A DNA stretch of 64,000 nucleotides from Spirometra erinaceieuropaei. Lineage: Eukaryota > Platyhelminthes > Cestoda > Diphyllobothriidea > Diphyllobothriidae. This document shows, piece by piece, positions 12,150-23,040 of the stretch (position 1 is the first letter of the stretch; each line of letters starts with the position of its first letter). The position numbers were made by a program, and so were the translations under genes. The notes under the pieces were generated by a model. It ran no database searches, was not told the origin of the DNA, and saw only the letters and a program-made list of their open reading frames with translations. The stretch covers positions 3,699,325-3,763,324 of the forward strand of contig CACRXP010000001.1 in the NCBI GenBank assembly GCA_902702965.1, read 5' to 3'.

Positions 12150-12462
12150 ATCGCCCAAGGTTGAGTTGTCCTGGTTTGACGGAAACTCAGTTTACTACTG
12201 GAGTTTTATACGACAGTTTGAAGTGTACATGGAGAGCAAAGTTGAAGATGCTGGGCAGAGGCTCCTGTAATTGATCCACTATTGCAGAAGTGATAGGAGA
12301 GCGTCAATAGGAGAGTGCATCATGCTGCTCTCACCGTTGGCTTATTCAAGAGCACGGGAAATATTGAGCAGCTTATTTGGCCAGCCATATGTAGTGGCTC
12401 GTGCCCTTCTGGGTGGTGTCTTCAGGGAGGCACACCAAGGTAACCAGACCGCAATGGCATAA
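12150..12462 (+). pseudogene. BEL/Pao gag fragment
   Basis: The plus frame reads FDGNSVYYWSFIRQFEVYM, then LIHYCRS, then SRAREILSSLFGQPYVVARAL. These match the BEL/Pao Gag pattern F-G-[DN]-yWsFirqFe ... LihyC ... Ar..L...FG.p..va.a. A stop interrupts just before LIHYC. The plus ORF 12271-12462 is only the downstream piece. Confidence 0.7.
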
Positions 12463-12899
12463 AAATGAAAAGTTGTGAAATAGGGCTCACATAAATGAAC
12501 TACGTTTCCGACCTACAATCGCTGAATATTCTAGAGCGAATAGTGCGCTTTTTACCGCTTTTTATGCAAATCCAGTGGGCTGAAGTGGCTTACAAAGTAT
12601 AAATGAATGGTGAGGTTCAGATTTCGCAGAACTCACGGAATTCGTAACTACACAAGATAAGGTAGCAAGAAGTTGTTTCGGACAAATATCTCCAGATGGG
12701 GATGTCAAGCGCTAGCAACATCCCTTTACCGCCACATCCCAACGTCAAAAACGGGAGAACTCCGATAAGTTTGTCATTTCAAGTATCGAATCAGATCGAC
12801 GACCATGTAACAGATGTTCTTAAGCACATGAAGTGGCAAATTATCCACGTTTACTTTCAATGGGTGTTGCAGACCGGGGGAATTGTATGCGGGAACACA

Positions 12900-13483
12900 A
12901 AGCGGGCTTTGTTCGTTTTGGTAACTCTCATTTTGCCAAGGTGTGCATCTCCAGGGAAATTTGAAGCGAGTCTGGGTACGCAAAACGCCATTAAACGCTT
13001 CAACATGTTATGTCATCGGAAAATAATCAACGAACAATACATGATGAAGGGCTTATTGTCCTGGCTGGAATTGCGTATGTACAATCACGAATGGGAGTTA
13101 TCCCTGTCAAGTTGGCAACTCCAACAGGAAAAGTCAAGACTTACGCATTTTTAGACGATGACTCGGGTGTCACTCTGATTAAACGATAGCTTCTCGTTGG
13201 AAATGGAATATTCACAACGCCAACGACATTGACAATAAACACCTTAAGTGGTTCAATCAAATGCAGCTCGGAAGTAAGAAGTCTAAGTGTGCTGCCCATG
13301 AATGGAGCAGAGTCAGTTGAGATTGAAGGGGCATTAACGGTTGAAGATGTGCCCTTCCTTGCAGAATCGACAATTAAAAGGATAGCCTCTTTGTGGCCAC
13401 ACCTGAGCGGTAAAATGCTCGACGAGCTCACTGACTGCGAGGTTGACATACTCATTGGGAATGATATTGCGGAAGCTCATTAG
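12900..13483 (+). pseudogene. BEL/Pao zinc knuckle and protease remnants
   Basis: A FVRFGNSHFAKVC word resembles the Gag zinc knuckle. About 13060-13170 in another frame reads VKLATPTGK and AFLDDDSGVTLI, the aspartic protease motif of BEL/Pao elements (ALlDdGS normally). The frame at 13229-13483 continues with VPMNGAESVEIEGAL-like and VDILIGNDIAEAH words typical of the region between protease and RT. Frames change at least twice. Confidence 0.6.
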
Positions 13484-14039
13484 GTACTTGACCAACGTCT
13501 ATGTGGCGAAAGGGAACCGTTCACCGTGAAAACACTGTTGGGCTGGATGCTGCTTTGATCTGCACGTGGCAGGCAAAAACAAAACGCTGTCTGTCACTGC
13601 ATTGGAAATCAAGAAAATGAGGTGACGCACAATATTAAGAGGCTATACGACTCGGAGTTCGCGGACACTTCAGCAACGACTGCGAGTCACTCATTGGAGG
13701 ATTAACGAGCACTGGCTATTGTACGATCCTCCGTTGACTCGTAAAAGGGCATTATCAGCCGTCACTCCCTTGGCGAATCGGTACGCTAAATTTGCCGGAC
13801 AATTTCCGGTTGGCGCGTAAATGACTAACTTATCTCATGAGTAAGTTAGGTCGAGAGCCCGGATCACGTCGGAAATATGAGCAAACATTCCGTTCGTACA
13901 TGGAGAAGGGATGAGGTAAGCGAGTTGACGGCAACAAGGCGCTTCCAGTTACGAGACACTGGCAATTACCTCACCATCCCGTTGTCAATCCCCGAAAACC
14001 AAGAAAAATTTCTGTTGTGTTTGACTGTGCAACCAAGTG

Positions 14040-14567
14040 CAGGCCGCGTCTCTGAATGACAATCTATACCAAGGGCCTGAACTAAACGCCAAGCTATTAA
14101 GTGTGCTGTCGGGTTTCCGACTTGAACGTATTGCAGTGACAAGGGAAATAGGGGAAATGTTCCTGTAAGTGAACGTGGACCCGATTGATGACCTGCTCTG
14201 AAATTCTTGTGGTGGGAAAGTGACGAGTTTGGAGGACAGCCAGTTGAGTTTCAGTGGACACCTCACCCATTCGGACTGACTTCTTCGCCCTTTTGTGCCA
14301 CCTTTGCGTTACAAAAAAACTGTTGAAAATTTCGCTTCACCTTACTCCTCATCAACTTGCAGAGCGATTCACCCGAGTATATACATTGATGATTGTCTGA
14401 TCTCGTTATGTGATGTCGACTCGGCCAAACATTCTGTGGGGGAAATTTGTAAACTCCTCTCTCAATATGGTTTTTGTACGCGGAACTGGGCGTCTAATGA
14501 CCGGCGTATATTATCGGTCGTTTATGCGACTGAAAGTTCCTCTGGTGTTGTAAGATATTGCCGTTAA
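14040..14567 (+). pseudogene. BEL/Pao reverse transcriptase fragment
   Basis: Downstream of FGLTSSPFCATFALQ-like residues (about 14265-14320) the frame 14295-14567 carries SIYIDDCLISL, the catalytic box (Y-[VI]-D-D in this clade), then SAKHSVGEICKLLSQYGF. The preceding palm motifs are scrambled by indels. Confidence 0.7.
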
Positions 14568-14639
14568 TCCTCTACCTACTGAACGAACATTGGGGCTGCA
14601 GTTGGATATGCATTCCGATATTCGATGACAAGTTTCAAT

Positions 14640-15357
14640 ATGCCCACAAAACCGTTCACTCAAAGGGGTATTCTGGCTTGTTTGCTCTCACTATATGACC
14701 ATTTGGGCTTCGTTTCGCCTTGGCTGATACCACGGAAATGTTTACTGCAATCCTTATGCAAAAAGCTGACTGAATTGGGATGAACAGCTATCTGTCACCG
14801 AGAGCTCTCTTTTGGGAAAACTGGATCTCTAATTTACGTAGCCTGGAAACTTTTCAGTTGGCCCGATGTATAAAGCCCAAAGATATCAGCGATCCGATGC
14901 GAGTCGAGCTACACGCGTTTTGCGATGCCTCGGAAGTGAGATACAATGCAGTAGCATATGCTCGCTTTATTAACGACACTGGAAACCTACCTTGTTTACT
15001 CGTTTAATTGAGAGCACGTGTTTCAGTCCTCAAAGCCGTCTAGACAGTACGTTTAGAGTTAGCGGCTGTTACTCCGGCTGTGCGCGTCGTTGATCTTATC
15101 CAGTCAAGCACCGATATGAATTCCCCACAATAACTTTCTGGACCGATTCTATGATGGCCCTTTATTATATACACAATGAATCAACCAGGTTCTGCACATT
15201 TGTGGCCAACCGACTGACGGTTATGCATGATCTGTCTGCAACCTCTCAGTGGAGATACGTGAGTTCGGAAGTCAACCCAGCAGGCACTGCCTCTCGAGAT
15301 ACGTGCAACTTTGCCCTTGTACGTAAATGGTTGTGCGGTCTGGAATTTTTACTTTAA
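14640..15357 (+). pseudogene. BEL/Pao RNase H region fragment
   Basis: 14780-15007 reads ELHAFCDASEVRYNAVAYAR, the BEL/Pao RNase H opening (lh.FcDASe.aygaVaY.R). 15151-15357 reads RYVSSEVNPAGTASRD, the end of that domain (VpselNPAD.aSRG). The two pieces are separated by stops. Confidence 0.75.
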
Positions 15358-15765
15358 CCTGAAAGCAAATAGCTTGCACAACCTTCAGCAGGGCAAGCTG
15401 AAGACTTGGAACTCAAGAGGACCACAGCCTAAGTTCATGTATTAAGTCAGTGTCATGGTTTAGACAAATTACTTGTGCGTTCTCAAAGTTGGACAAGGCA
15501 ACAAAAGGCCATTGTCTGGCTCCTGCGTTTCAAGCAGTACATCGTAGTCACTACTGGCAAGGAACCTTAGGAGACGTTGCTGCTGGGTCCTATCCGGGTA
15601 TCCGAAATGCTCCAGGCTAGTATTAGCTTGATAAAGCTTATACAAAGAAGGCACTTTTCAGAAGAATTGAGTATTCTGCAGGCAACACCAGCAGATTACC
15701 AAAAAGGAAAATTCGTAAGAAATGTTAACCTTTGAAAGTTATCTCCAGTTTCGAGTGAAGGAGTA

Positions 15766-16352
15766 ATGTGTGTTGCTGGTCGCCTGAACTACTCTTATTT
15801 TTGTGAATCGTTAAAACACCGGTCAGTCCTTCCATACAATCATCTTGTGACTGAATTAATCATGTACTACTTTCATGAATTGAAAGGCCATCGTGGGACA
15901 GTCGAAGTTCTAGATGCGATCCGTCAAAACTTTTGGATTCTAAAAGGAACTACTTCTGTCCAGCGCGTCATCAGTGAATGTCTACTTTGCAGACACTAAT
16001 TTCAACAACCTCAGGGCAGATGATACCCACGCAACCCTTAAATAGAACAGAAATCGGTTGGTATCCTTTCAAGTGCGCTGGAGTATACTATTTTGGTCCG
16101 TTGATGATCAAACGTGGACGATCTTCTGAGAAACACTATGGTTGTGTGTTCAACTACTTACAGATGAGAGCCGTTCATGTTAAGATAGCCGCCAGCCTAA
16201 GCACGAATTATTTTATTCAGTGTCCTATGATATTTGTGAGTAGACGCGGACGTCCCACTGACATCTATAGTGACAACGGGACCAATTTTTGTTGTAGCAG
16301 TAGCGGAACTCCGAAAGGACTTACACAATTGGAACCAAAAGAAAGTGTCTGA
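15766..16352 (+). pseudogene. BEL/Pao integrase fragments
   Basis: 15766-15999 reads GRLNYSYF and GHRGTVEVLDAIRQNFWI, ending CLLCRH: the H-H-C-C zinc domain with the expected order. 15978-16352 in another frame reads WYPFKCAGVYYFGP, RAVHVKIAASLSTNYFI and DIYSDNGTNF, covering the first two acidic positions of the DDE core. The Asp of the first motif appears changed (CAGVYYFGP, normally GvDyfGP). Confidence 0.75.
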
Positions 16353-16399
16353 CCAACTGCTAACTCTAGATATCCAGGGGGCATTTTAACCCACTTGCT

Positions 16400-16830
16400 G
16401 CCAGCCATCAGGGAGGCATCTGGAAACGCACGATCAGGTCTTTACGACGGATTCGCCTCCCTCCCTGTAAGGAGCAGTCTCTAACTGACAAGCAGCTCGG
16501 CACCCTCTTCGTGCAGGCTGAACGTATACTAAATGATAGGCTACTTGTCCCACTAATACCAGACAGCAACGACTTGGAACCGCTTATGCCGAATAGCTTA
16601 TTGTTGATGAGGAACTGTCCAGTGCTGCCTTGCAGTGACGAATTGGTAGAACGGCACCACGTTGAATGGAAACAAGTACGATACCTCACTGGCGTGTTCT
16701 GGAGACGATGAGTGAAAGAATATCTCCCAAGTCTCCAGCCAAGAACGAAATGGCCAAGAGAATCCGCGGAACTGAAACCAGGTGATGTTGTTTTGATTTC
16801 TGGAGAGCGCGCACCTCGCCAGAATTAAAC
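16400..16830 (+). pseudogene. BEL/Pao integrase C-terminal remnant
   Basis: The frame 16511-16711 reads AERILNDRLLVPLIPDSND, LEPLMPNSLLLMRNCP and WKQVRYLTGVFWRR, which is the tail of BEL/Pao pol. A following piece near 16770 reads LKPGDVVLISGE. It is interrupted at the start. Confidence 0.75.
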
Positions 16831-17017
16831 TTTTGGAGCGATAGGCACGTGCGAAAACAGTCGCGATGGCCTCATTGGGACGGTATATTTTAAAACGGCG
16901 GGCGGTCTCTTAAAAAGGGAAGTTAGGGAGATTTGTCTAGTTGAGGGTCAGAGCAGCCGTATACCTCCAAACCCGTAGGTTGATGTCAAGAGCCGGACGT
17001 GGAGAACTGGCGGTCGG

Positions 17018-17195
17018 TGTTACATCCAGTTGGTCACCGTTTGAAATCCTCCACGCCCTCTTCACAATGCTTCCACATTTGGGCCCTGCTGACATTCCCC
17101 TTTCTCCTTTTTGCAACCCTCTTCTGAGCGTGATCGGCGTTTTTTTAATCAATTAGTTTTTTTGTATCCTGACCTTGTGCTGGAAATTCGATTTG
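17018..17195 (+). repeat. BEL/Pao right LTR, 5' part
   Basis: Starts TGTTACATCCAGTTGG and aligns to 11462-11640 word by word, ending GGAAATTCGATTTG. The LTR stops at ATTTG (17191-17195), and the same ATTTG recurs at 22946-22950 where the LTR resumes. That is the expected duplication for a LINE insertion. Confidence 0.7.
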
Positions 17196-17832
17196 TCTTA
17201 CCAAGGACGTTGCGGCTTACAGGCCTTGATCCTTTATGGTTTCATAGATTACAAAAGGAGCTATTTCAACTATTTAAGCTTTTATATAATCGTAACTGTA
17301 ACCCACTCACTACTTTAAGACATCTAGTCCACCTCCGACGTAACAGTCACAGTGAGGTCTTTTTATTTCTTACTCTCGTACGTACCCTTAAATATCATCG
17401 GTTTGGAATAAACTACCTAGAAATGTGAAAACTCTGTCAACTTATCCTCTGTTTAAGAGAACCATTACTCGATTTTTGCATTCAAAAAAACTCCCACAAA
17501 TTTTGTGTACTGAATCCACTGATCGACTTTATCGTATCGACGGCGTTTGTGGTCACTGCCGTCTAGGTCCAGTCTCACCAGCGACAATTTTTTTAGGTAA
17601 CTGCGACAGCTGTTCTTCGTTGCTTTTGTTTGGACCAGCCCCAACTTCATGAAAATGAATGGTGACTGATAATGTCCGATACAGTGCTACCCCCCCCCCC
17701 CCCGTTGACTGTCGACATTTCATGGGCAGCGGGTTTTTTCTCCTGAACCCTCCAAACTATAAAAAAAACACCATTAACTTTATTTTTATCGCCTTTTTGA
17801 CAGGAGTTTTTTTATTGATAGCCGGATTTGTG
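17196..17832 (+). mobile_element. LINE 3' end, left part (split by gypsy element)
   Basis: The plus frame reads RTLRLTGLDPLWFHRLQKEL, FQLFKLLYNRNCNPL and RTLKYHRFGINYLEM, then STYPLFKRTI across a stop. This is the C-terminal tail of a LINE reverse transcriptase ORF (L.LpsLe.RR...Dl...yKil type). It is followed by a 3' UTR with a 15-C run (17690-17704). The element is cut at 17832 by a Ty3/gypsy LTR and resumes at 22889. Confidence 0.7.
17690..17704 (+). repeat. 15-base poly-C run
   Basis: Homopolymer inside the LINE 3' UTR; it may be of uncertain length in the assembly. Confidence 0.9.
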
Positions 17833-18296
17833 TGTAAAGAACAGATATTTGTAGTTAAGTTTGTTTTAATTCCTTTGTTAATGCTCTCCTGAGCGACAAT
17901 CCGTTCTCTTTGAAGCCACGGTGACGGATCACCAAGCGGACGCGCAGGAGGTGAAACCCCGCCTATCGACGCCTAGACAGGAAGGAGGGTAAATCGGAGG
18001 AAAGCTCACGCATACCTTCTGGTTCCCTTACTCCATTGTCGCCCCCTTTACCCATCTGCCCCTTAATTTACAATTCCTCTTACTCCTAGTTCTCGATTCA
18101 ATAAACGTTCCTTTGTTGGAAGTTCATTTCTGGTATTGGCTGTTGAAATTCGCGTGATCATACCCATAAGACCCCCACACAAAGGAGAGACGTGATGGAT
18201 ATGCCTGCTATGCCTTCTACAGACGAACAGCCTCAACTACCTCCCAAAGACTCCAACACAGACGAGACCAAGCCATCAGGTAACTCGAGTATTACA
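17833..18296 (+). repeat. gypsy 5' LTR (464 bp)
   Basis: TGTAAAGAACAG to GAGTATTACA, with TG/CA ends. Contains AATAAA at 18100-18105 and the gag start codon ATG at 18195. Confidence 0.92.
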
Positions 18297-19097
18297 ATGT
18301 TGGCAGCGCGTACTTCAGACCCGTCTAGCCCTAGATGAACTCCAGCCCTCTACTACCATGCCATTCCATCCTCTTTCCATATCTTTGATGGCGGTGAAGA
18401 TTTTGGGGATTGGTTAAATTTGATTGACTTCTACCTAGAAGAAGTGCCAGATTAAGAAAAAAGTCGCGCTCTACTTAGGCATCTGGGAGGCACACAGCTT
18501 CGTCAGGCTCTTAACTCGGGAGTATCAGGATATACTCCCTATAAAAGTCTGTGTTGCCAGTTGCGCCGGCTGTTCTCACCTAAGCCTTTCGTAGGACAGT
18601 CAATTGAGAAATTGCTCAATCGCCGACAACAGCCACAAGAGACCCCTCGTCAGTTTGCGGACGATATGCTGAGGTTATGTAAGGAAGCTTACCGTTCGTT
18701 GACAGCTGCAGATGCCGAGGAGGTTACCCTTCACCACTTTATAAATGGGTTGTCCTCTCGTGCTTTAGCAGACTCGCTTTTATTACAACCTCCGGCCTTT
18801 TTAGAAGACGCCATTGAGCGAGCTGACAGGTTTACTGAATTTGAAAAATCCAGGTCAACCACTGCGCAAATGTGGAGGCGGGCACCTCAACGCCCACAAA
18901 CGACATATATCTCTACCTTTACACCACAGCGTTTTGGGCATAATTTCAATAATAGCGCTAGATACCGTCCACCACATTCCCAGTATCAACCACGCAGCAA
19001 TCAAACAAGGGAATATCCACGACCAAAATGCCAGTGTGGAGTGCGACAGTGGCTACCGGAGGAAAGACACTCGTATCAACAACTTGGTAGTGTCTAA
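18195..19097 (+). pseudogene. gypsy gag, two internal stops
   Basis: Capsid and nucleocapsid precursor, which assembles the retroelement particle. The start ATG is inside the LTR, giving 34 codons of LTR-encoded sequence (MDMPAMPSTDEQ). The frame runs without shift to 19097 apart from TGA at 18336 and TAA at 18453. Gag words: FDGGEDFGDWLNLIDFYL, then SRALLRHLGG, then TPRQFADDMLRLC. A full CHCC or CCHC zinc finger is not visible; only KCQCG remains near 19030, suggesting a small deletion there. Confidence 0.8.
18297..18318 (+). promoter_or_regulatory. presumed primer binding site region
   Basis: Four bases after the LTR the sequence TGGCAGCGCGTAC begins with TGG, as a site complementary to the CCA end of a tRNA would. 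I cannot assign the tRNA. It does not read like the tRNA-Trp site usually quoted for CsRn1 elements. Confidence 0.45.
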
Positions 19098-19296
19098 TGT
19101 TGAAAACAAACCTGTTATAGCCCTTATAGATACTGGTAATACGCTTTCACTTGCTAACCCACGTATTTTAACACAGTCTCTACACGGACGTATACATAAA
19201 TATGGGCCCCTCCCTACGTTAGTCGCTGCTAATGGATCCCCTTTTAGAGTGTTCAGGGATTGTCCACATCAGGTTACAATTCGAAAATTCGTGTAA
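19079..19296 (+). pseudogene. gypsy protease fragment (+1 frame)
   Basis: The frame shifted +1 relative to gag and pol reads KPVIALIDTGNTLSLANPRI, the active-site D-T-G of the retropepsin. The rest of the protease (WDLLLGIDFLSKY) is in the pol frame after about 19300. One indel therefore lies inside the protease and another between gag and protease. Confidence 0.75.
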
Positions 19297-22200
19297 GGAG
19301 CATGACTTCTTGGTCGTCCCCCGGCCTGACATGGGACTTATTGTTGGGTATCGATTTCCTTAGCAAATACGACTGCTGTATCAACGTCAGAAATCGAGCC
19401 GTCAGTTTCGGTGGAGAAATAGATTTGGTGAATATTAACGACTCGTTTGACGAAGCCGTTGTTTGTGCACGAATTTCTGCCGTCGTGAATCTTCCACCTA
19501 CAAATATTGACGATGTACTGAAAGACCACACGGACATGGACATGGAACATAAGGAAGGTCTTCGATCACTACTTTTATCTTTTCACGATGTTTTCGCATG
19601 GGATGAAAGCCAGATTTGTAGTACGAGCTATATGCGGCACCCTATTGAGACAGGAAACGCGAAGCCGGTGTGGCAACCTCCGAGACGGATACCAGCCAAC
19701 TTACAGGCAGAGGTTAGCGATCTTCTGGACAAGATGTTGAAAGCTGGGATTTTTAAACCCTCTTGCTCACCCTGGGCGTCTCCAGTTATCCTAGTACCAA
19801 AGAAGGATGGTAAACTACGTTTTTGTGTGGATTACAGACGATTGAATGCCCTTACCGCTAGGGATTCTTCCCCTTTACCTCGGATTGACGTTACTTTGGA
19901 CGCCTTGGCTGGTGCTAAATGGTTTTCCACCCTGGATCTAAAGTCTGGATACTGGCAGGTAGAAGTTGAACCCAAGGACCAACCTAAAACAGCTTTTATA
20001 CTGCCACAAGGATTGTTCGAATTCGAGATCATGCCTTTCGGTCTTTGCAACGCTGCGGCCACTTTCCAAAGACTGATGCAGGTGGTTCTAGCACATCTTT
20101 TCCCAACACACTGCTTGGTCTATCTGGATGACGTGATTGTGTTCGGAAGGTCTGTAGACGAACATAACCGTAAGCTCATGGCTGTACTGACAGCTTTAAG
20201 TGACGCTGGGTTACGCCTGAACCCGGCAAAATGTTCTTTTCTTCGGCAGAAGGTCACATACCTGGGCCATGAAGTCAGTGCAGAAGGCATATATGCATCT
20301 CCAGAAAAAATCGACATTATCCGCACGTGACCCCCGCCGAAGTCAGCTACCGACGTACGCAGTTTCTTTGGCCTTGCATCATATTACAGACGGTTTATCC
20401 CGCACTTCGCGGAGCTTGCACGACCGCTACACAGATTGACTGAGAAAGGTAGACAATTTGCTTGGACGGATGATTGCCAGACATCGTTCGAAGAATTAAA
20501 AAGTCGACTGATATCGGCCCCGGTGTTAATGCTACCGAACACATCTACAGATGCTCCACCCTTTGTCCTCGATACAGACGCTAGCGGATTTGCTATTGGC
20601 GGAGTTCTATCACAGTCAGACGATTCAGGAAATGAACGCCCAATTTGTTTTGCGAGCAAGTCTCTAAATAAGACGCAACGAAATTATTGCTCCTATCGTA
20701 GGGAGTTATTTGCCCTGATGACCTTCGTTAAACAATTTAAACCGTTCTTATTGGGGAGACATTTTATTATCCGTTCGGATCATAAAGCATTACAATGGCT
20801 GCAAAATATGAAAGACGCCGAAGGGCAGTTGGCAAGATGGCAGGAAACTCTGCAACAATTTGATTTTACCTGCCAATACCGGCCAGGCACGAAACATAAC
20901 AATGCGGACGCATTGTCCAGGAGACCTGCAGCAACAGAGGATCCATCTACATACAGGGAGGACGCCACCATAAACGCTATCACGGTTAGTGAACCTACAC
21001 GTCACCACTGGGCTGTCGCGCAGAGTACAGATCCGGACACAGCTATCGTATACGACCACCAGCTCCACGGTAGACACCGCCCCACTGATACTGATCTTTG
21101 TGGCTCGTCCGACATTGCTCGAATCGTGAGGAACCATTGGCAACACCTGTATCTAGAAAACGACCTGCTTTTCTTCAAAGACGACATGAACAATCAACCA
21201 CGGCTCGTCGTTCCTGGGAGCTTGGTCATTCCAGTCCTAGAAGACATCGACAGAGAATTAGGCCATGTCGGACACACGAAAACAGAGGCCACGGTAAGGC
21301 AACGTTTTTGGTGGCCGCACCTGCGGGAACAGGTGGCTACGTTCTGTAACACTTGTCCGACTTGTGCATCTTTTAAGGGCTCAATACCCAAACGGAGGGC
21401 ACCACTCCAACCTATGACCACATAATTTCCCTTCGAGCGAGTCGGCATTGACGTTATTGGACCACTGCCTTTCACACCTGCAGGTAACCGTTACATTCTG
21501 GTGATCGTGGATTATTTTGCGAAATGAGCGGAGGCTGTTCCATTACGCCGGCAAGATGCCGCGTCGGTTACTAACGCCCTGCTGAGCGAGTGGATCTGCC
21601 GGTTTGGAGCCCCGCTTTCCCTACACTCCGATTGTGGAGCTAATTTTGAAAGTAAACTCGTAAGCGATGTGTGCGATCTTCTACTCATCCACAAAACACG
21701 GACTACTCCGGCCCACCCAGAAGGCAATGGACAAGTAGAACGTACGAACCACACCATTATCAGTCTCCTGAAGGCATTCGCCGAGGAACACCACCCCTAT
21801 AACTGGGATACACGGCTGCCTTATGCGATGATGGCTTATAGAGCCACTATTCACTCCTCTACCGGCTACGCACCATATCATATACTGACAGGACGCCATT
21901 TCCGATTACCAGCAGATTCACATTTTCCACTCCACTCACAAGAGTCGGACGTGCCAGATAAGTACGTACTTGATTTACAAGAGACGTTACGAGTCACACA
22001 CAACTTGGCACGCGAACATCTCAAAGCTGCATATGATAGACAGAAGGAATATTTTGATAGGAGAACAAGCGGGTCAACCTTTAACCACGGTGACCTAGTC
22101 CTACGCTTTAGATCTATCCCCCCGGTCGGCACAACGGCAAAATTCTTCTATCTATGGAAAAGCCCTTACGTTATCACAGACGTCCTTTTTCCCACCACGT

Positions 22201-22412
22201 ACATCATACCTCATGCACATATGCCGGACGGCCCAACGTTTACGGCACACTATGACAAACTTAAACCTTACAGAGGTCGACTTCCCATTGCGAGAGATGA
22301 TACCCTCCCTATCATCTCACCCCACCTGGTCCCGGAACCTACAGTTGAGGTCGAGATTTGTGATGGTCATGATCCGCCGGCCAACGGCCCTGAGGACAGG
22401 ACCATATCTTGA
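19260..22412 (+). pseudogene. gypsy pol: RT, RNase H, integrase, three in-frame stops
   Basis: One uninterrupted reading frame except for TGA 20328, TAA 21423 and TGA 21525. RT: PWASPVILVPKKDGKLRFCV, LDLKSGYWQV, then the catalytic YLDD at about 20118. RNase H: FVLDTDASGFAIGGVLSQ, then LFALMTFVKQF and SDHKALQWL, ending ADALSRR. Integrase: an H-H-C-C zinc finger (HVGHTKTE to CNTCPTC), then GIDVIGP, SDCGANF and the Glu of NGQVERTN (DD35E type). The two TGA stops occur where Trp (TGG) is usual, consistent with G-to-A changes. The stop at 22410 abuts the polypurine tract. Confidence 0.9.
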
Positions 22413-22424
22413 GGAGGGGGGAGT
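22410..22424 (+). promoter_or_regulatory. gypsy polypurine tract
   Basis: GAGGAGGGGGGAG lies directly before the 3' LTR, where plus-strand DNA synthesis is primed. It overlaps the pol stop codon. Confidence 0.85.
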
Positions 22425-22888
22425 TGTAAAGAACAGATATTTATAGTTAAGTTTGTTTTAATTCCTTTGTTAATGCTCTCCTGAGCGACAATCCGTTCTC
22501 TTTGAAGCCACGGTGACGGATCACCAAGCGGACGCGCAGGAGGTGAAACCCCGCCTATCGACGCCTAGACAGGAAGGAGGGTAAATCGGAGGAAAGCTCA
22601 CGCATACCTTCTGGTTCCCTTACTCCATTGTCGCCCCCTTTACCCATCTGCCCCTTAATTTACAATTCCTCTTACTCCTAGTTCTCGATTCAATAAACGT
22701 TCCTTTGTTGGAAGTTCATTTCTGGTATTGGCTGTTGAAATTCGCGTGATCATACCCATAAGACCCCCACACAAAGGAGAGACGTGATGGATATGCCTGC
22801 TATGCCTTCTACAGACGAACAGCCTCAACTACCTCCCAAAGACTCCAACACAGACGAGACCAAGCCATCAGGTAACTCGAGTATTACA
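22425..22888 (+). repeat. gypsy 3' LTR (464 bp)
   Basis: Same length and ends as the 5' LTR. The second copy of the gag start is at 22787. One base differs by eye (TTTATAG against TTTGTAG). Confidence 0.92.
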
Positions 22889-22950
22889 TGTTTTAAACGC
22901 TTCCCTGTCAATGCCTGTAAAATGGCATTCAATACAATTATTATTATTTG
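22889..22950 (+). mobile_element. LINE 3' end, right part, with ATT tail and target duplication
   Basis: Continues the LINE of 17196-17832 after the gypsy element. It ends AATGGCATTCAATACAATTA then TTATTATT, a simple tail typical of LINE 3' ends. The final ATTTG (22946-22950) duplicates 17191-17195. Confidence 0.65.
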
Positions 22951-23040
22951 CTCGAACAGTAACAAATGAATTCTTTGTCTTGGGTATCAATTTTTGAGGT
23001 TTGTACGTTTTTTGTCATTACCTTTTTATATCATTGGGAT
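22951..23040 (+). repeat. BEL/Pao right LTR, 3' part
   Basis: CTCGAACAGTAACAAATGAA and TTCTTTGTCTTGGGTATC align with 11640-11715, so this is the continuation of the LTR that broke off at 17195. The end of the LTR is not resolved. Confidence 0.65.

Larger units (their letters stand above)
17833..22888 (+). mobile_element. Ty3/gypsy retrotransposon, CsRn1-like, 5056 bp
   Basis: Two 464-bp LTRs (17833-18296 and 22425-22888) bound gag, protease, RT, RNase H and integrase in Ty3/gypsy order. Size and LTR length agree with what I recall of the CsRn1 clade of trematodes. I compared the LTRs by eye and saw one difference (G in the left, A in the right, near base 18). Yet the coding region carries two stops in gag, three in pol and frame changes around the protease, so this copy cannot make its own proteins. 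Flanks are TGTG on the left and TGTT on the right, an imperfect 4-bp target duplication. Confidence 0.9.
11462..23040 (+). mobile_element. degenerate BEL/Pao LTR retrotransposon with nested insertions
   Basis: Remains of gag, protease, reverse transcriptase, RNase H and integrase lie in BEL/Pao order between about 12150 and 16830. They are flanked by related LTR segments at 11462 and 17018. The right LTR is broken at 17195 by a LINE and resumes at 22951. The coding region has many stops and frame changes, so the copy is old. By contrast, the gypsy element nested inside it has nearly identical LTRs. Confidence 0.75.

Noticed and set aside
12696..13154. 152-codon ORF as a separate protein
   Set aside because: It is a chance frame over BEL/Pao Gag-protease remnants that are readable in the other frames.
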